A stretch of 64,000 nucleotides of DNA from Streptomyces iconiensis (GCF_028657195.3 NZ_JANCPR020000026.1:1-64000), one strand, 5' to 3'; numbered from the stretch's first letter, positions 1 through 8,710 are shown. A program made the numbers and translations. Notes: generated by a model not told the origin, from the letters alone.

Positions 1-426
1 GCCGTCATCGTCCACGACAAGGCCACCAACCGCGTTCTGCTCCTCCAGCGCGGCCCGAACGCCAAGTTCGCCCAGGGGCAATGGGACCTGCCCGTCGGCA
101 AGAACGACCCCGGCGAGTCCATCACCGACACCGCCGTACGCGAGCTCTACGAAGAGACCGGCCTGACGGTGAAGCCCGAGTCGCTTCGCGTCGCCCACCT
201 CATCCACAGCGCCCGCGGCATCGAAGCCCCGAACGGCTTCTTCACTGTCGTCTTCACCACCCACGACTGGACCGGCGAGCCCGAGAACCGGGAGCCCTTC
301 AAGCACGCCCAGGTGTGCTGGTTCAACACCGCCGAGATTCCCAAGGACTTCGTGAACACCACCGCTAGCGCCTTGCACCGCTACCTCGTCGACGGGCCAC
401 AGGTCTCCCTCGACGGCTGGCGATAG
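1..426 (+). CDS. NUDIX hydrolase, 5' end outside window
   Basis: The reading frame is open from base 1 to a TAG at 424-426, so the start lies upstream of the window. A complete Nudix box (G-x5-E-x7-R-E-L-x-E-E-x-G-L) is encoded at about 97-165. Its glutamates coordinate Mg2+ for cleavage of nucleoside diphosphates linked to another moiety. The segment before it (VLLLQRGPNAKFAQGQWDLP) is the usual first beta strands and substrate loop of the fold. The visible 141 residues are nearly a whole domain, so little is missing. The substrate cannot be told from the sequence; a nucleotide-pool cleaning (MutT-like) or ADP-sugar role is possible. The family call is firm, the specificity unknown. Confidence 0.93.
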   Translation, partial: AVIVHDKATNRVLLLQRGPNAKFAQGQWDLPVGKNDPGESITDTAVRELYEETGLTVKPESLRVAHLIHSARGIEAPNGFFTVVFTTHDWTGEPENREPFKHAQVCWFNTAEIPKDFVNTTASALHRYLVDGPQVSLDGWR

Positions 427-497
427 CCTCACACACCTTCCCTGTCAGTAACTATGGATACCCTCCTGGGCAACCCGATCTGCGTATGAGGGATGAC

Positions 498-1763
498 ATG
501 GCAGCAACCCGAAGATGTCCCGAATGTAAGATCAACAGTAGCGCTAACCGGAAAGGCAAAGCGGGACGGTGCATCCTTTGCATCGATGCCCGATACAAGC
601 AGCTGGGATGGGAGCCTCACGAGCCGTATGTCTCCTCGAAACATGCACGCCTATGCGTATGCCTCGAATGCCAGAAGTCCGAGGCAGTCGCCTACGAGGA
701 CATTCGCAACAAGGGCAACCGCTATTGCGAGTGGTGCTCGTGCCGCCAGGCATACGAGGACGGCCTGAAAGCAGAACCACTCAGATGGGAAATCAGTCGG
801 GAGCAAGCGGCGCAGATCGTCCTAGGTACCGACTTCCTCGTCCGAGGGGCGGACGGTGAGGCGTTGGATGCCGCAGGTGTTGCACTTCAGATGGAGCATG
901 TTTGGTCGCTCGTAGTCGTGGAGTGCATTACTTGCGGCTCCACTCTTAGGTGGAGCGCTTCGATGAGCCTTAGTAACAGCAAGGTCACCAGCCATCATCG
1001 ATGCTTGTACTGTTTTTCCCTGCCCCTTTCTCCTTGGCAGGACGACTTCTTCGAGGTGCACGGGCTAAAACGCGCACACGAAGGCTATGCACGACTCGGT
1101 GAACGAGTTCCTGCCCACTGCGTCGACTGTGGCGCCGAGCGCCGCATCTCGATCTCAGACCTCACGGCTGGCATTGCTCCTTGTCTCAGATGCGCCGAAG
1201 ACACGGACCCGGATGCCATCCACGTCGTCTACCTGATGTTCTTCCGCGAGCTCAGCGCCTACAAGATCGGCGCAACTAGCACTGAGGCACGCAACGACAG
1301 GATCGCCTCTCATGCAGCGCGGGGTGGAACTCTTCTTGACCAGCATGAGGTGCCGAATCGGGAAGCTGCACTGACAGTAGAAGCTCACGTCCTCGGCATG
1401 GTGCGGCACCATCCAAGCGTCTGTACAGAGCGGGACTTCCCACAGGGCGGCTACACGGAGACATGGAGCGATGACGGACCCAAGATCAACCTCGCGGAGG
1501 TCATCGCCCGGCTTACCCAAGGAGAGGCCCCAGGCTTCGACCGGCTCAGGAAGCTCAGGACCTACTTCAGCGAGGCACCTGCAACTATCGAGGAACTGGT
1601 TGAATTCCGGCTCATCGAGACAATCAAGGTAGACGGCCTGGAAGTGCACCATGTGGGTCTAAGCGAATCCGAAGAGCAGGTACTACGTAAGATTCGCTCC
1701 CGCCGGACTGCGCAAGGCCAGGAAGACAACCGAAGTCGCGTGGAGGATTCCTGGGCAGGCTGA
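498..1763 (+). CDS. Cysteine-rich zinc-binding protein with GIY-YIG-like segment
   Basis: The 421-residue protein begins with four paired CxxC...CxxC modules (first pair C7/C10 and C25/C28; the last ends near residue 235). This pattern suggests four zinc ribbons or treble clefs. From about residue 240 it reads VVYLMFF, then YKIGAT, a conserved arginine and a later glutamate in a helix. That order resembles the GIY-YIG/T5orf172 nuclease fold, in which Y, R and E are catalytic. I chose ATG 498 over ATG 486 because GAGGG lies 5 nt before it. Base composition is less GC-rich than the flanking genes, which suggests recent transfer. The function is unknown; nucleic-acid binding and possibly cutting is an inference from fold resemblance only. 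Confidence 0.72.
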   Translation: MAATRRCPECKINSSANRKGKAGRCILCIDARYKQLGWEPHEPYVSSKHARLCVCLECQKSEAVAYEDIRNKGNRYCEWCSCRQAYEDGLKAEPLRWEISREQAAQIVLGTDFLVRGADGEALDAAGVALQMEHVWSLVVVECITCGSTLRWSASMSLSNSKVTSHHRCLYCFSLPLSPWQDDFFEVHGLKRAHEGYARLGERVPAHCVDCGAERRISISDLTAGIAPCLRCAEDTDPDAIHVVYLMFFRELSAYKIGATSTEARNDRIASHAARGGTLLDQHEVPNREAALTVEAHVLGMVRHHPSVCTERDFPQGGYTETWSDDGPKINLAEVIARLTQGEAPGFDRLRKLRTYFSEAPATIEELVEFRLIETIKVDGLEVHHVGLSESEEQVLRKIRSRRTAQGQEDNRSRVEDSWAG

Positions 1764-1947
1764 TCCTGTCGGCTCGCTGGGATAGCTCGTAACAAGACCG
1801 CCATTGAGGCCGCAAGCAACCCTCTATGGAAGCTTCTCCTGATCCGCATTGCCCACGCGGTCGCGAGGCCGTGTCCATGTCCGATGAGGCCAGGGGTCAC
1901 GCTGGCGCGTCCTCAAGTCTCGAACAACGATTTGCAGTAGGCCAAGA

Positions 1948-1991
1948 CAATGAGGGCAGCCACCCCGCCTGCGGGGTGGCTGCCCTCATTG
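1948..1991. terminator. Strong perfect hairpin, probable terminator
   Basis: A perfect inverted repeat with 21-bp arms and a 2-base gap (effectively a 4-6 base loop) lies about 185 bases after the cysteine-rich gene. It is symmetric, so it could stop transcription from either side. No T-run follows, as is common in streptomycetes. Confidence 0.75.
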
Positions 1992-2600
1992 ACGCTACTG
2001 ACGCCTCATCAGTGAATCGGGCTCCCGGTGCACACCCGGTGCACATGCTGGTGGAAAGTCTCTAGGAACGACGGGAAGCGCTGAGAGGTGTTTCCGCAGT
2101 TCACAGCAGGTTCCCTAGTCAACCTCGCAGGTAGCCCGGCCCCGCACTTTAGATGTCGACGTACAGGCCGATGTGTACGACGCGCGGTAACTGGCCGTCG
2201 AGTAGACGACGCGGCTCGTGACTCGCGTGGCTGCCGATGGCCACAGTGCCCGGTGTCCAGCCGCGCCGGCCGGAGGTGTTATCGAGGCAGTCGCAGACTT
2301 CCGGGCGAGGCAGGTGGGGTTGTCGGCCCGGCGGTGAGCGTCGGCGCCGGTGGGGTGCTTCACCGCTGCCCGCGATGGACAGGGAAGCCCCCGGGATGGA
2401 GAGCAAAGCCCCGTGATGTACAGGAAAGTACGGTCGGCGCCTCGGACGGGCCGCGCCCGGAAGTCGGCGAAGGGTTCCGCGAGTTCGGCGAGGTGCGGGC
2501 CGACGACTGCCGACTCCGGTCCTGGCCGGTCCGGTATCAGGGGCTGCGGAAAGGGCGAGGCCATCCTGCCGGTGTGCCGCGTGCGGCGCCCGTCATGTGG
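1992..2600. other. Gene-poor stretch
   Basis: About 600 bases between the hairpin and the MarR stop codon. Open frames exist on both strands but none has a recognisable motif or a convincing start. It may hold decayed coding DNA; I cannot name a source. Confidence 0.5.
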
Positions 2601-3062
2601 TCATCCGTCGAGGGCGGCGGTCATGGCGTCGAGGTCGGCCAGGAGTGCTGTCAGCCGGCGTGCGGGGATGTTTTTGATCATGCGTTCTTCGATGGTGTAG
2701 ACGGCGCCGCGGGCAGTGTGCAGGCGTTGCTGTCCGGCTGCGGTGAGGTGGACGGGCAGGGCGCGGCCGTGGTCGGTGCTGGTCGCCTGGGTGATCAGGC
2801 CCGCGTCCTTGAGGCCGCGCAGGACGACGTTGGCCGACTGCCGGGACACGAACGTTCCCCGGGCCAGGTCGGCGTTGGACAGGCCGGGCTGTTGGTCGAG
2901 GAGTTCCAGGCAGGAGTACTGCGGCACGGTGAGGTCGTGTTCGCGCAGGGCCCTGTCCATCGCGCCGCGTAGGGCGGCGGATGCCTGCTTGAGGCGGTAT
3001 CCCACGTGCTCGGTGACGTCCTTGGCTGGGTGGGGAGGGGGCACGGGCGCACGGTCTTCCAT
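2601..3062 (-). CDS. MarR-family transcriptional regulator
   Basis: A 153-residue winged-helix protein. Residues about 50-115 contain the MarR core: VPQYSCLELL, then ADLARGTFVSRQSANVVLRG as recognition helix, then a wing with DHGRALPVHLT. MarR dimers bind palindromes and release them on ligand or oxidant binding. ATG 3062 was chosen although the frame is open further upstream, because the upstream extension encodes the two operator palindromes, not conserved protein. No ribosome-binding site precedes 3062, so the message may be leaderless. It is divergent from the VOC gene, and the two palindromes between them suggest control of both genes. Confidence 0.9.
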   Translation of the reverse strand: MEDRAPVPPPHPAKDVTEHVGYRLKQASAALRGAMDRALREHDLTVPQYSCLELLDQQPGLSNADLARGTFVSRQSANVVLRGLKDAGLITQATSTDHGRALPVHLTAAGQQRLHTARGAVYTIEERMIKNIPARRLTALLADLDAMTAALDG

Positions 3063-3078
3063 GTCAGTATTTTGACAT
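3061..3078. promoter_or_regulatory. MarR operator candidate 1
   Basis: ATGTCA-N6-TGACAT, perfect 6-bp arms. It overlaps the chosen start codon of the MarR gene, suitable for autorepression. It shares half-site and spacer length with the second palindrome 46 bp away. Confidence 0.75.
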
Positions 3079-3105
3079 ACCGAAGGCTCGGTGCCTACGC
3101 TCATG

Positions 3106-3125
3106 GATGTCAAAGCCCTGACATC
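3106..3125. promoter_or_regulatory. MarR operator candidate 2
   Basis: GATGTCA-N6-TGACATC, perfect 7-bp arms, 33 bases before the VOC start codon. The half-site is the same as in the palindrome at 3061, so one dimeric regulator probably binds both. Confidence 0.78.
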
Positions 3126-3157
3126 AATGTTCTGGCAGACCAAGCCCTGGAGTCACC

Positions 3158-3529
3158 ATGACCACTACCGTCGAAGGCCCCGGTTTCATCGCCCTGCAGG
3201 TGAAGGACGTGCCGGCTGCCGCCGCGTTCTTCGAGGAACGGCTCGGGCTGCGGCGGGCCTCCGGTGGCCCGGCCCACGCGGTCGTCTTCGAGACCACCCC
3301 GGTTCCGTTCGCCGTCCGGGAGCTGCTGCCCGGTGTCGACCTGGACGACGTCGCACGCCCCGGCCTGGGCGTGGTGCTGTGGCTGCGGACAACCGACGCC
3401 CCGGCGCTGCGCGAGCAGCTCCTGGCGGCGGGCACGGAAGATGTCACTGAGCTGCAGGACAGCCCCTTCGGGCCGAAGTTTTCCTTCGCCGGCCCCGAGG
3501 GCTACGAGCTCACCGTGTACGGAGGCTGA
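3158..3529 (+). CDS. VOC (glyoxalase/bleomycin-resistance fold) protein
   Basis: A 123-residue single-module VOC protein: FIALQVKDVPAAAAFFEERL is the first beta-alpha unit and FAGPEGYELTVYG the last strand, with the C-terminal Glu often used as metal ligand. The first-strand ligand position is Gln rather than His, so the metal site may be incomplete. Such proteins are small-molecule binding, isomerase or dioxygenase-like, and are often induced by electrophiles. The gene is divergent from MarR and lies downstream of the operator pair, so it is the likely regulatory target. The substrate cannot be inferred. Confidence 0.88.
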   Translation: MTTTVEGPGFIALQVKDVPAAAAFFEERLGLRRASGGPAHAVVFETTPVPFAVRELLPGVDLDDVARPGLGVVLWLRTTDAPALREQLLAAGTEDVTELQDSPFGPKFSFAGPEGYELTVYGG

Positions 3530-3531
3530 CC

Positions 3532-3666
3532 ATGAAGGCCGTCGTCCGCATCCCCGTCCTTATGACGTTCAGGAGCGCCGGGCGGTCGGCGTCCTCGGTG
3601 CTGAACCCGGCGCCGCGGCAGCGTAGTTCGGCGATGGAGGACTTGAGGTTCGGGTCGTCGGGGTAG
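3532..3666 (+). pseudogene. Possible truncated second cistron after VOC gene
   Basis: An ATG 2 bases after the VOC stop has a strong GGAGG site 6 bases upstream and opens with MKAVVRIPV, but the frame ends after 44 residues without a recognisable domain. From about 3560 the opposite strand reads more protein-like (YPDDPNLKSSIAELRCRGAG). This looks like a junction where an original downstream gene was replaced or deleted. 3667-3894 holds no clear gene. Confidence 0.35.
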
Positions 3667-3894
3667 CGGCCCGCGGTGCGGCGGCGCCCGACGCTGGGGC
3701 GTGGGGCGGGCATGTGCCCACCTGCACTGGCTCCGCCGCCCGCGGATCCGCTGGGAGGCCCTGGCGGACATCCCATCCACGAAGCCTCACTCGCCCTCGG
3801 ATGCGCACCGGTCTGCTGGCGGCGCCTGAATGACCAACCCCCGGCAGGGGTTTCAAGGCAGGCGCGGCTTACGGTGACGGCCCGGTGGTCGGCC

Positions 3895-4638
3895 TCAGGC
3901 CGCCGGCTTGCGCCACACGGAGATGTGCTTCGTGGAGTCCTGGGTGAACGGCGCCCCGTCCCAGTCAGCGACCCGGCGTTCCAGTTCGAGCCCAGCGATC
4001 CGTGCCATCAGGTCGAGTTCCGCGGGCCAGGCGTACCGCTGCCGGGAGCTGCCGCGGCGGTAGCGGCCGTCGTCGCCGTCGCGGGTGAAGTGGTGCGAGA
4101 CGAGGATCTGCTCGACCAGGTCGAAGGTGTCGAAGCCGAGATGGTGCTCGGAGACGTCGAACGGCACCGCGACCTGGCCGGGCGGCAGGAACCGCAGCGG
4201 CGGCACGCCCAGTTCGATGACGAATCGGCCGCCGGGCTCCAGATGACGTGCGGCGTTGCGGAAGCACTCGACCTGTTCGTCCTGCGTGAGCAGGTTCGTG
4301 ATGGTGTTGTAGGCGAGATAGACCAGGGTGAACCCGCCGGGGACGACGGTCGTGGCCATGTCCCCGATCGCTACCGGGAGCGTCTCCTCGTCGATCTTGC
4401 GCCGCAGCACCGCTGCCATGTCCTCGGACAGTTCGATGCCCACGACCGGCACGCCGCGTTCCCGGAGCGGGACGCCCACGCGTCCGGTCCCGATGGCGAA
4501 CTCCAATGCCCGCCCGTCTCCGGCGAGTTCGGTGAGGAAGGCGAGAGTCGGTCCGAGGACGGAGGCCGAGGACATCTCGGTCTCCTCGGCGTCGTAGCGG
4601 TCGGCGGTCGCGCGGGTCCACACTTCACTGCTCGTCAC
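3895..4638 (-). CDS. Class I SAM-dependent methyltransferase
   Basis: The 247-residue product has the Rossmann methyltransferase signature: ALEFAIGTGRVGVPLRERG (motif I, SAM-binding glycine loop), VVGIELSEDM (acidic residue for the ribose), then LVYLAYNTITNL and LEPGGRFVIE (motifs II-III). The N-terminus WTRATADRYDAEETEM is typical of small-molecule methyltransferases of this subfamily. I chose GTG 4638; an ATG at 4704 would add 22 unconserved-looking residues. The acceptor is unknown. It lies alone, convergent with the VOC gene remnant. Confidence 0.88.
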   Translation of the reverse strand: MTSSEVWTRATADRYDAEETEMSSASVLGPTLAFLTELAGDGRALEFAIGTGRVGVPLRERGVPVVGIELSEDMAAVLRRKIDEETLPVAIGDMATTVVPGGFTLVYLAYNTITNLLTQDEQVECFRNAARHLEPGGRFVIELGVPPLRFLPPGQVAVPFDVSEHHLGFDTFDLVEQILVSHHFTRDGDDGRYRRGSSRQRYAWPAELDLMARIAGLELERRVADWDGAPFTQDSTKHISVWRKPAA

Positions 4639-4775
4639 GGGCGGACACGTTGCCCGATGCGGAGGGCCACTGTCGACGGATTTACCTTCCACCGCTCCGA
4701 TCACACGGTTTAGGGGGAGGGGCGCGGTCGCGACAGGAAGAGGGGAGCCGGCACCCGCTCGCCCCTACGCCGTCC

Positions 4776-5576
4776 CTACTTCGTCCTCACGCCTGCCAGG
4801 AGCTTCGCCGTGCCTTCGGGAGCCTCCACCGGGAAGTGGTGGGTGCCCAGGTCGACGGGCACGATGTCGAAGCGGTCGCCGTAGCGGTCGATCGCTTCGC
4901 GTGCCAGCAGGTCACGTACCGCGAACACGGTGATCGGCTGTCTCGTCTCCCGCAGCGCCGCGTCCATGTCCCAGCGCACCAGGCCCTCGATGGAACGCAG
5001 ACCCGCTGGCTGCCGCACCGTGGCCATCTTCGCGAAGTACGCGTCCATGAGAGCGGTGTCGGTCCCCGCAGGTGACCCTCCCTCGACGAGACCCCGAACC
5101 GCTCCGGCGAAGTCGTCACGGAACAAGTGCAGCGTCGCTTCGGTCTGCTCCGCGCTCAGGGCCGGGAACAGGGACAGATAGTGCAGCGCGTCGAGTGCGA
5201 CCACATGCGAGACCGTCTCAGGGAGGAGGCGGCCGACTTCGACGGCGACAGCGCCGCCGAGGGAGTGCCCGGCAACCACCGCCGTGCCCACCGACTCGGC
5301 TTCCAGCACTGCCGCCACGTCGCGGGCGAACTCCTCCATGGTCCACACGTCCCGCGCCGACCGTGAAGCGCCGTGCTCGGCGAGGTCGATGGCGAGGGCG
5401 CGGTAGTTCTCGGGCAGGTGGTCGGTCACCGCGTCGAAGTCGCCGCGGTCGCACGCCCAGCCGTGGATGAGAGCCAGGGTCGGCCCTCCGGCCGGACCGC
5501 TGGCGGTGTACCGGATCGCGGTGTGGTCAGGTCGCTGAACCTCAAGGTTCTTCCTGGTCCTGCCTACGGTCGTCAC
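4776..5576 (-). CDS. Alpha/beta hydrolase
   Basis: A 266-residue alpha/beta-hydrolase: LALIHGW (oxyanion loop, H38-G39-W40), GHSLGG with nucleophile S105, and a C-terminal LGTHHFPVEAPE with the likely catalytic His. GTG 5576 was chosen because AAGGAG lies 7 bases upstream; the longer open frame through the MFS gene is a shadow. The gene follows the MFS gene on the same strand with a gap of about 90 bases, so the two may be co-transcribed under the TetR operator further upstream. Ester or lactone hydrolysis is likely, the substrate unknown. Confidence 0.9.
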   Translation of the reverse strand: MTTVGRTRKNLEVQRPDHTAIRYTASGPAGGPTLALIHGWACDRGDFDAVTDHLPENYRALAIDLAEHGASRSARDVWTMEEFARDVAAVLEAESVGTAVVAGHSLGGAVAVEVGRLLPETVSHVVALDALHYLSLFPALSAEQTEATLHLFRDDFAGAVRGLVEGGSPAGTDTALMDAYFAKMATVRQPAGLRSIEGLVRWDMDAALRETRQPITVFAVRDLLAREAIDRYGDRFDIVPVDLGTHHFPVEAPEGTAKLLAGVRTK

Positions 5577-5668
5577 GGTGTCTCCTTGCTCGGTACGGGG
5601 GACGCGTTGTCGGCCGGTGGGGTGGGAGGGGAACGCCGGTCGCCGGCTCGGCTGTCGCTGCCGGTGGC

Positions 5669-6922
5669 TCACTTGCAGGGGGCCATGACGGTGCGGCGCC
5701 TGGTCCGTATCTGGTTGAGGCGCAGGACGAGCGCGGAGGAGGTGATCACGACGATCGCCAGGGCGTAGATGTCGACGGCTGTCCTCAACCCCAGAGCGGT
5801 GACGGCGATTCCTCCGAGTACGGCGGGCACGCTGTTGCCCAGGTAGGAGATGACGTTCGCCAGGGCGAAGACCGAGCTGCGCTCGTGCGGCCCGGCGATC
5901 CGGGCGAAGGTGCCGAACGTCGCCAGCACGGAGGCGCCGAAGCCGGCACCCGCGACGACGGAGCCGGCGGCGGAGAGCCAGACGAGGTTCTCCGCGATCC
6001 CGGCCAGCGATATCAGGACGCCGAGCGCGAGCAGCGCGGAGGACGGGGCCAGCAGCGAGGACACGGGGCGGGAGCGGAGGAGTGTGACCGTGAGCGCTCC
6101 GGTGCCCGCCAGGAGCGTCACGACGACGCCGCCGACGAGATGGCTGTGCAGCCCCAGCAGCTGGGCCGCGACGGACGGGCCGAGTGAGAGGTACATCCCG
6201 GCCAGTGCCCAGCTGGCGATCATCGCCGGCACCACCGGCACGATGTCGGCGCGCAGGTGCGCGGGCATCCTCACCTGCGGGCGCAGGGAGGCGACGGCTC
6301 CCGGCCTGCGGAGCGAGGTCTCGGGCATGAGGGTGGCGAACACCGCGGCCAGCACCATCGCGCCGAACAGGATCGCGTAGACCAGCCGGGTCGGGGCGGG
6401 GCCGAACTCCACCAGTACGCCGCTGCCGAGTGCACCGAGAGCGAGTCCGGCCATGGGGGACACCGAGGTGATGACGCCCGCACGCCCGCGGGCGTGTGAC
6501 GGTTCGAGATCGACGAGAGTGGCGCTCAGGGTGGTCATCGCAGCGCCGGTCGCGATGCCCTGCAGCACCCGCGCTGCGGCCAGCAGGAACACGTTCCCGG
6601 CGGTGAAGAACAAGACGAGCGACACCATCTCCAGCCCGATCGCCGCGGCGAGCACCGGTCGGCGGCCGAGGTGGTCGGACAGCGCTCCGACGACGAGCAG
6701 CGAGCCCAGCAGGCCGACCACGTAGAGGGCGAAGACGACGGTCAGCGCCCACGCGGCGAAGTGCCATTGCTGCTGGTAGAGCGCGTAGAGCGGGGACGGC
6801 ACGCTGGAGGCGGCCAGGAAGAGGACGAAGACGGCGGCCACGCCGGGGAAGGCGCCCTTCCACAGCGTGCGGCGCGGACCGCCGGCGCGCTGTGCGGCGG
6901 TGACAGGGGGTTCGACAGGCAT
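5669..6922 (-). CDS. MFS transporter, drug-efflux type
   Basis: A 417-residue polytopic membrane protein with about 12 hydrophobic segments. Between segments 2 and 3 is GALSDHLGRRPVL, the MFS motif A (G-x-L-x-D-x-x-G-R-R). ARVLQGIATGAAM resembles motif B. It belongs to the proton-driven single-polypeptide exporters. GAGG lies 5-6 bases before ATG 6922. It is divergent from a TetR regulator and shares a 39-bp palindromic operator region with it, an arrangement typical of inducible drug efflux. Confidence 0.92.
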   Translation of the reverse strand: MPVEPPVTAAQRAGGPRRTLWKGAFPGVAAVFVLFLAASSVPSPLYALYQQQWHFAAWALTVVFALYVVGLLGSLLVVGALSDHLGRRPVLAAAIGLEMVSLVLFFTAGNVFLLAAARVLQGIATGAAMTTLSATLVDLEPSHARGRAGVITSVSPMAGLALGALGSGVLVEFGPAPTRLVYAILFGAMVLAAVFATLMPETSLRRPGAVASLRPQVRMPAHLRADIVPVVPAMIASWALAGMYLSLGPSVAAQLLGLHSHLVGGVVVTLLAGTGALTVTLLRSRPVSSLLAPSSALLALGVLISLAGIAENLVWLSAAGSVVAGAGFGASVLATFGTFARIAGPHERSSVFALANVISYLGNSVPAVLGGIAVTALGLRTAVDIYALAIVVITSSALVLRLNQIRTRRRTVMAPCK

Positions 6923-6971
6923 GCGGGCCTCGCAATGATCTGTGCTTTAGTGCTTGCGAAGCTAACACAAA

Positions 6972-7010
6972 CGCACTGATCACTGCAATTAAAGCGCAGT
7001 GATCAGTGCG
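6972..7010. promoter_or_regulatory. TetR operator, nested palindromes
   Basis: CGCACTGATCACTGC (6972-6986) and its exact reverse complement (6996-7010) flank a 9-bp AT-rich spacer. Each arm has its own near-symmetric core around TGATCA, so each could bind one TetR dimer. It lies midway between the MFS and TetR starts. A GATACT at 7010-7015 could be the -10 of a leaderless TetR message. Confidence 0.82.
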
Positions 7011-7021
7011 ATACTGGGTGC

Positions 7022-7594
7022 ATGTCCACTCCGGCTTCGCTTCCGTCCCGTACCGGCAGCCGCCCCGGTGGCCGCTCAGCGCGTATCCGCGCGGCCGTCC
7101 ACCGGGCCGTCGGGGAACTCCTGGCCGAGCAGGGCGGCGAGCCGCTGACCATCCCGGTCGTGGCCGCCCACGCGGGCGTGCACGCCACCACGGTCTACCG
7201 CCGCTGGGGCTCGGTGGGAGAGCTGCTCACCGACGTGGCCACCAGCCGCTTCTCCGGCGACATCGTCGTACCCGACACCGGAAGCCTGCGCGGCGACCTG
7301 GAACGCTACGCGTCCGACCTGGCCAGGGACCTCACCGACCCCGACACCCTGCCCCTGGTACGCGCCACCATCGGCGCCGCCGGCGAACAGGGCGCGAGCG
7401 CCTGCACCGCAGAACGCCAACAACAGCTCCAGGCCATGCTCGAACGCGACCAGGCACGGGGCCACCACACCCCCACCGTCGAACACGCCACCGACGCCCT
7501 GCTCGCCCCCCTCTACTACCGCGCCGTCTTCACCGACCAGCCCCTCACCCCCGACTGGACCCGCACCCTCGTCACCCACCTCCTGCCCGACTGA
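7022..7594 (+). CDS. TetR/AcrR-family regulator of MFS pump
   Basis: A 190-residue regulator. The N-terminal HTH is at residues about 18-65 (SARIRAAVHRAVGELL, then VAAHAGVHATTVYRRWGSVG), followed by a helical ligand domain. Its C-terminus (LLAPLYYRAVF) matches that of the TetR at 62675, so the two are paralogues of the same subfamily (TetR_C_16-like). It is divergent from the MFS gene with the operator between them. Repression of pump and hydrolase with ligand release is inferred from context. Confidence 0.92.
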   Translation: MSTPASLPSRTGSRPGGRSARIRAAVHRAVGELLAEQGGEPLTIPVVAAHAGVHATTVYRRWGSVGELLTDVATSRFSGDIVVPDTGSLRGDLERYASDLARDLTDPDTLPLVRATIGAAGEQGASACTAERQQQLQAMLERDQARGHHTPTVEHATDALLAPLYYRAVFTDQPLTPDWTRTLVTHLLPD

Positions 7595-7721
7595 ACACCA
7601 ACCGGGCCCCTCGCCATGCCTTACGGCCGGATCGCCGTGCCATACGAGCGGACCGGGCCCGTTGCGGGGGAGTGGGAAGTGTCCGGGCGCTCTGGGGCGA
7701 GTTGGCTGCCGTAGAGGCTCG

Positions 7722-8588
7722 TCACGCGGGCCTTGGCGGGCCGTACTCGACGCGGCGCAGGATGGGTTCGAGCTGGTCGACGCGGTCGTCGAACGGCATC
7801 TGTTCGTCCCACCAAGTGGCCCCGGCGTCACCGAGCTTCGCCACCTGGCCGACCGCGGCAGGCGACGCCGGAGAGGTGCCCCCGACAACGACATCGAAGG
7901 GCTGATCAAGCGCGCCCGCCTCCGCACGGCGCGCGGTGATGTACTCGACGAGCTGACGTACCTCGGAGGCCGGTGGCACGTGACCGCCCTCCGTACCGGT
8001 GAAGAGGGGGATCACCCCGTCCCAGCGGGCCGCGCGGCGCATCGGCGCCTTGTTCGGCCATCGGCCCGCCACCCAGACCGGGATGCGCGGGCGTTGCACC
8101 GGCGTCGGCAGGCACAGCACGTCATCGAGGGTGATGTGCTCGCCCTGGTAGCTCACCGCCTCACCGGACCACAGCAGCGCGAGCGCGTCGAGCCCCTCGT
8201 CGAGCACGGCGGCCAGCAGTCTCGGGTCGGTCGGCTCGCCGAACCGGCCGAACTCGTCCGCGATGGGGGCACCGAGGCCGACGCCACAGACCATGCGCCC
8301 ACCGGTGAGCCGGTCCAGAGTGGTCAGTTCCTTGGCGAGTTTGATGGGGCGGCGCCGCGCGACCGGAGTGATCATCGCGCCCAGTCTGATCCGCTCCGTG
8401 GCCAGCGCCGCGGCCGTCAACAACACCCATGGGTCGGCGAGTTCGCGAGCCCGTGCCCGCTCGTGCACCACGTGGTCCCATACCCACAGGGCGTCCCACC
8501 CGGCTTGTTCCGCTGTACGGGCAAGGTCCGCGATGACGCGCGGGTCCTGGAAGTCGCCGAAGTTGGGCACGTTCACCGAACAGCGCAT
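7722..8588 (-). CDS. LLM-class flavin/F420-dependent oxidoreductase
   Basis: A 288-residue TIM-barrel luciferase-like protein: WDALWVWDHVVHE, LATERIRLGAMITPVARRRP, LDRLTGGRMVCGVGLG and RIPVWVAGRWPNKAPMRRAA are the standard blocks. Enzymes of this class use FMNH2 or F420H2; actinobacterial members are often F420-dependent. The start at 8588 opens directly with MRCSVNVPNFGD; the open frame further upstream is unconserved. It is convergent with the TetR at 7022 and followed by no co-directional partner. Substrate unknown. Confidence 0.9.
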   Translation of the reverse strand: MRCSVNVPNFGDFQDPRVIADLARTAEQAGWDALWVWDHVVHERARARELADPWVLLTAAALATERIRLGAMITPVARRRPIKLAKELTTLDRLTGGRMVCGVGLGAPIADEFGRFGEPTDPRLLAAVLDEGLDALALLWSGEAVSYQGEHITLDDVLCLPTPVQRPRIPVWVAGRWPNKAPMRRAARWDGVIPLFTGTEGGHVPPASEVRQLVEYITARRAEAGALDQPFDVVVGGTSPASPAAVGQVAKLGDAGATWWDEQMPFDDRVDQLEPILRRVEYGPPRPA

Positions 8589-8710
8589 ACGGCCATCGTG
8601 CCAGGGGGGCGCGTGCCGGCGATGCCGAGTCGACGCCGCGTGACGCGGTCCAGGACGACGTGCGGGCGGTCTCCGCACGTACGGCCCGGCGTCCCTCATC
8701 AGCGGGCTCA

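Noticed and set aside
2088..2972. Plus-strand open frame of 294 codons
   Set aside because: Runs antisense into MarR and has no recognisable protein features.
5577..6983. Long minus frame upstream of the alpha/beta hydrolase, suggesting a fusion
   Set aside because: It is out of frame with the MFS gene, which has clear transporter motifs; the hydrolase has its own ribosome-binding site at 5584-5589.
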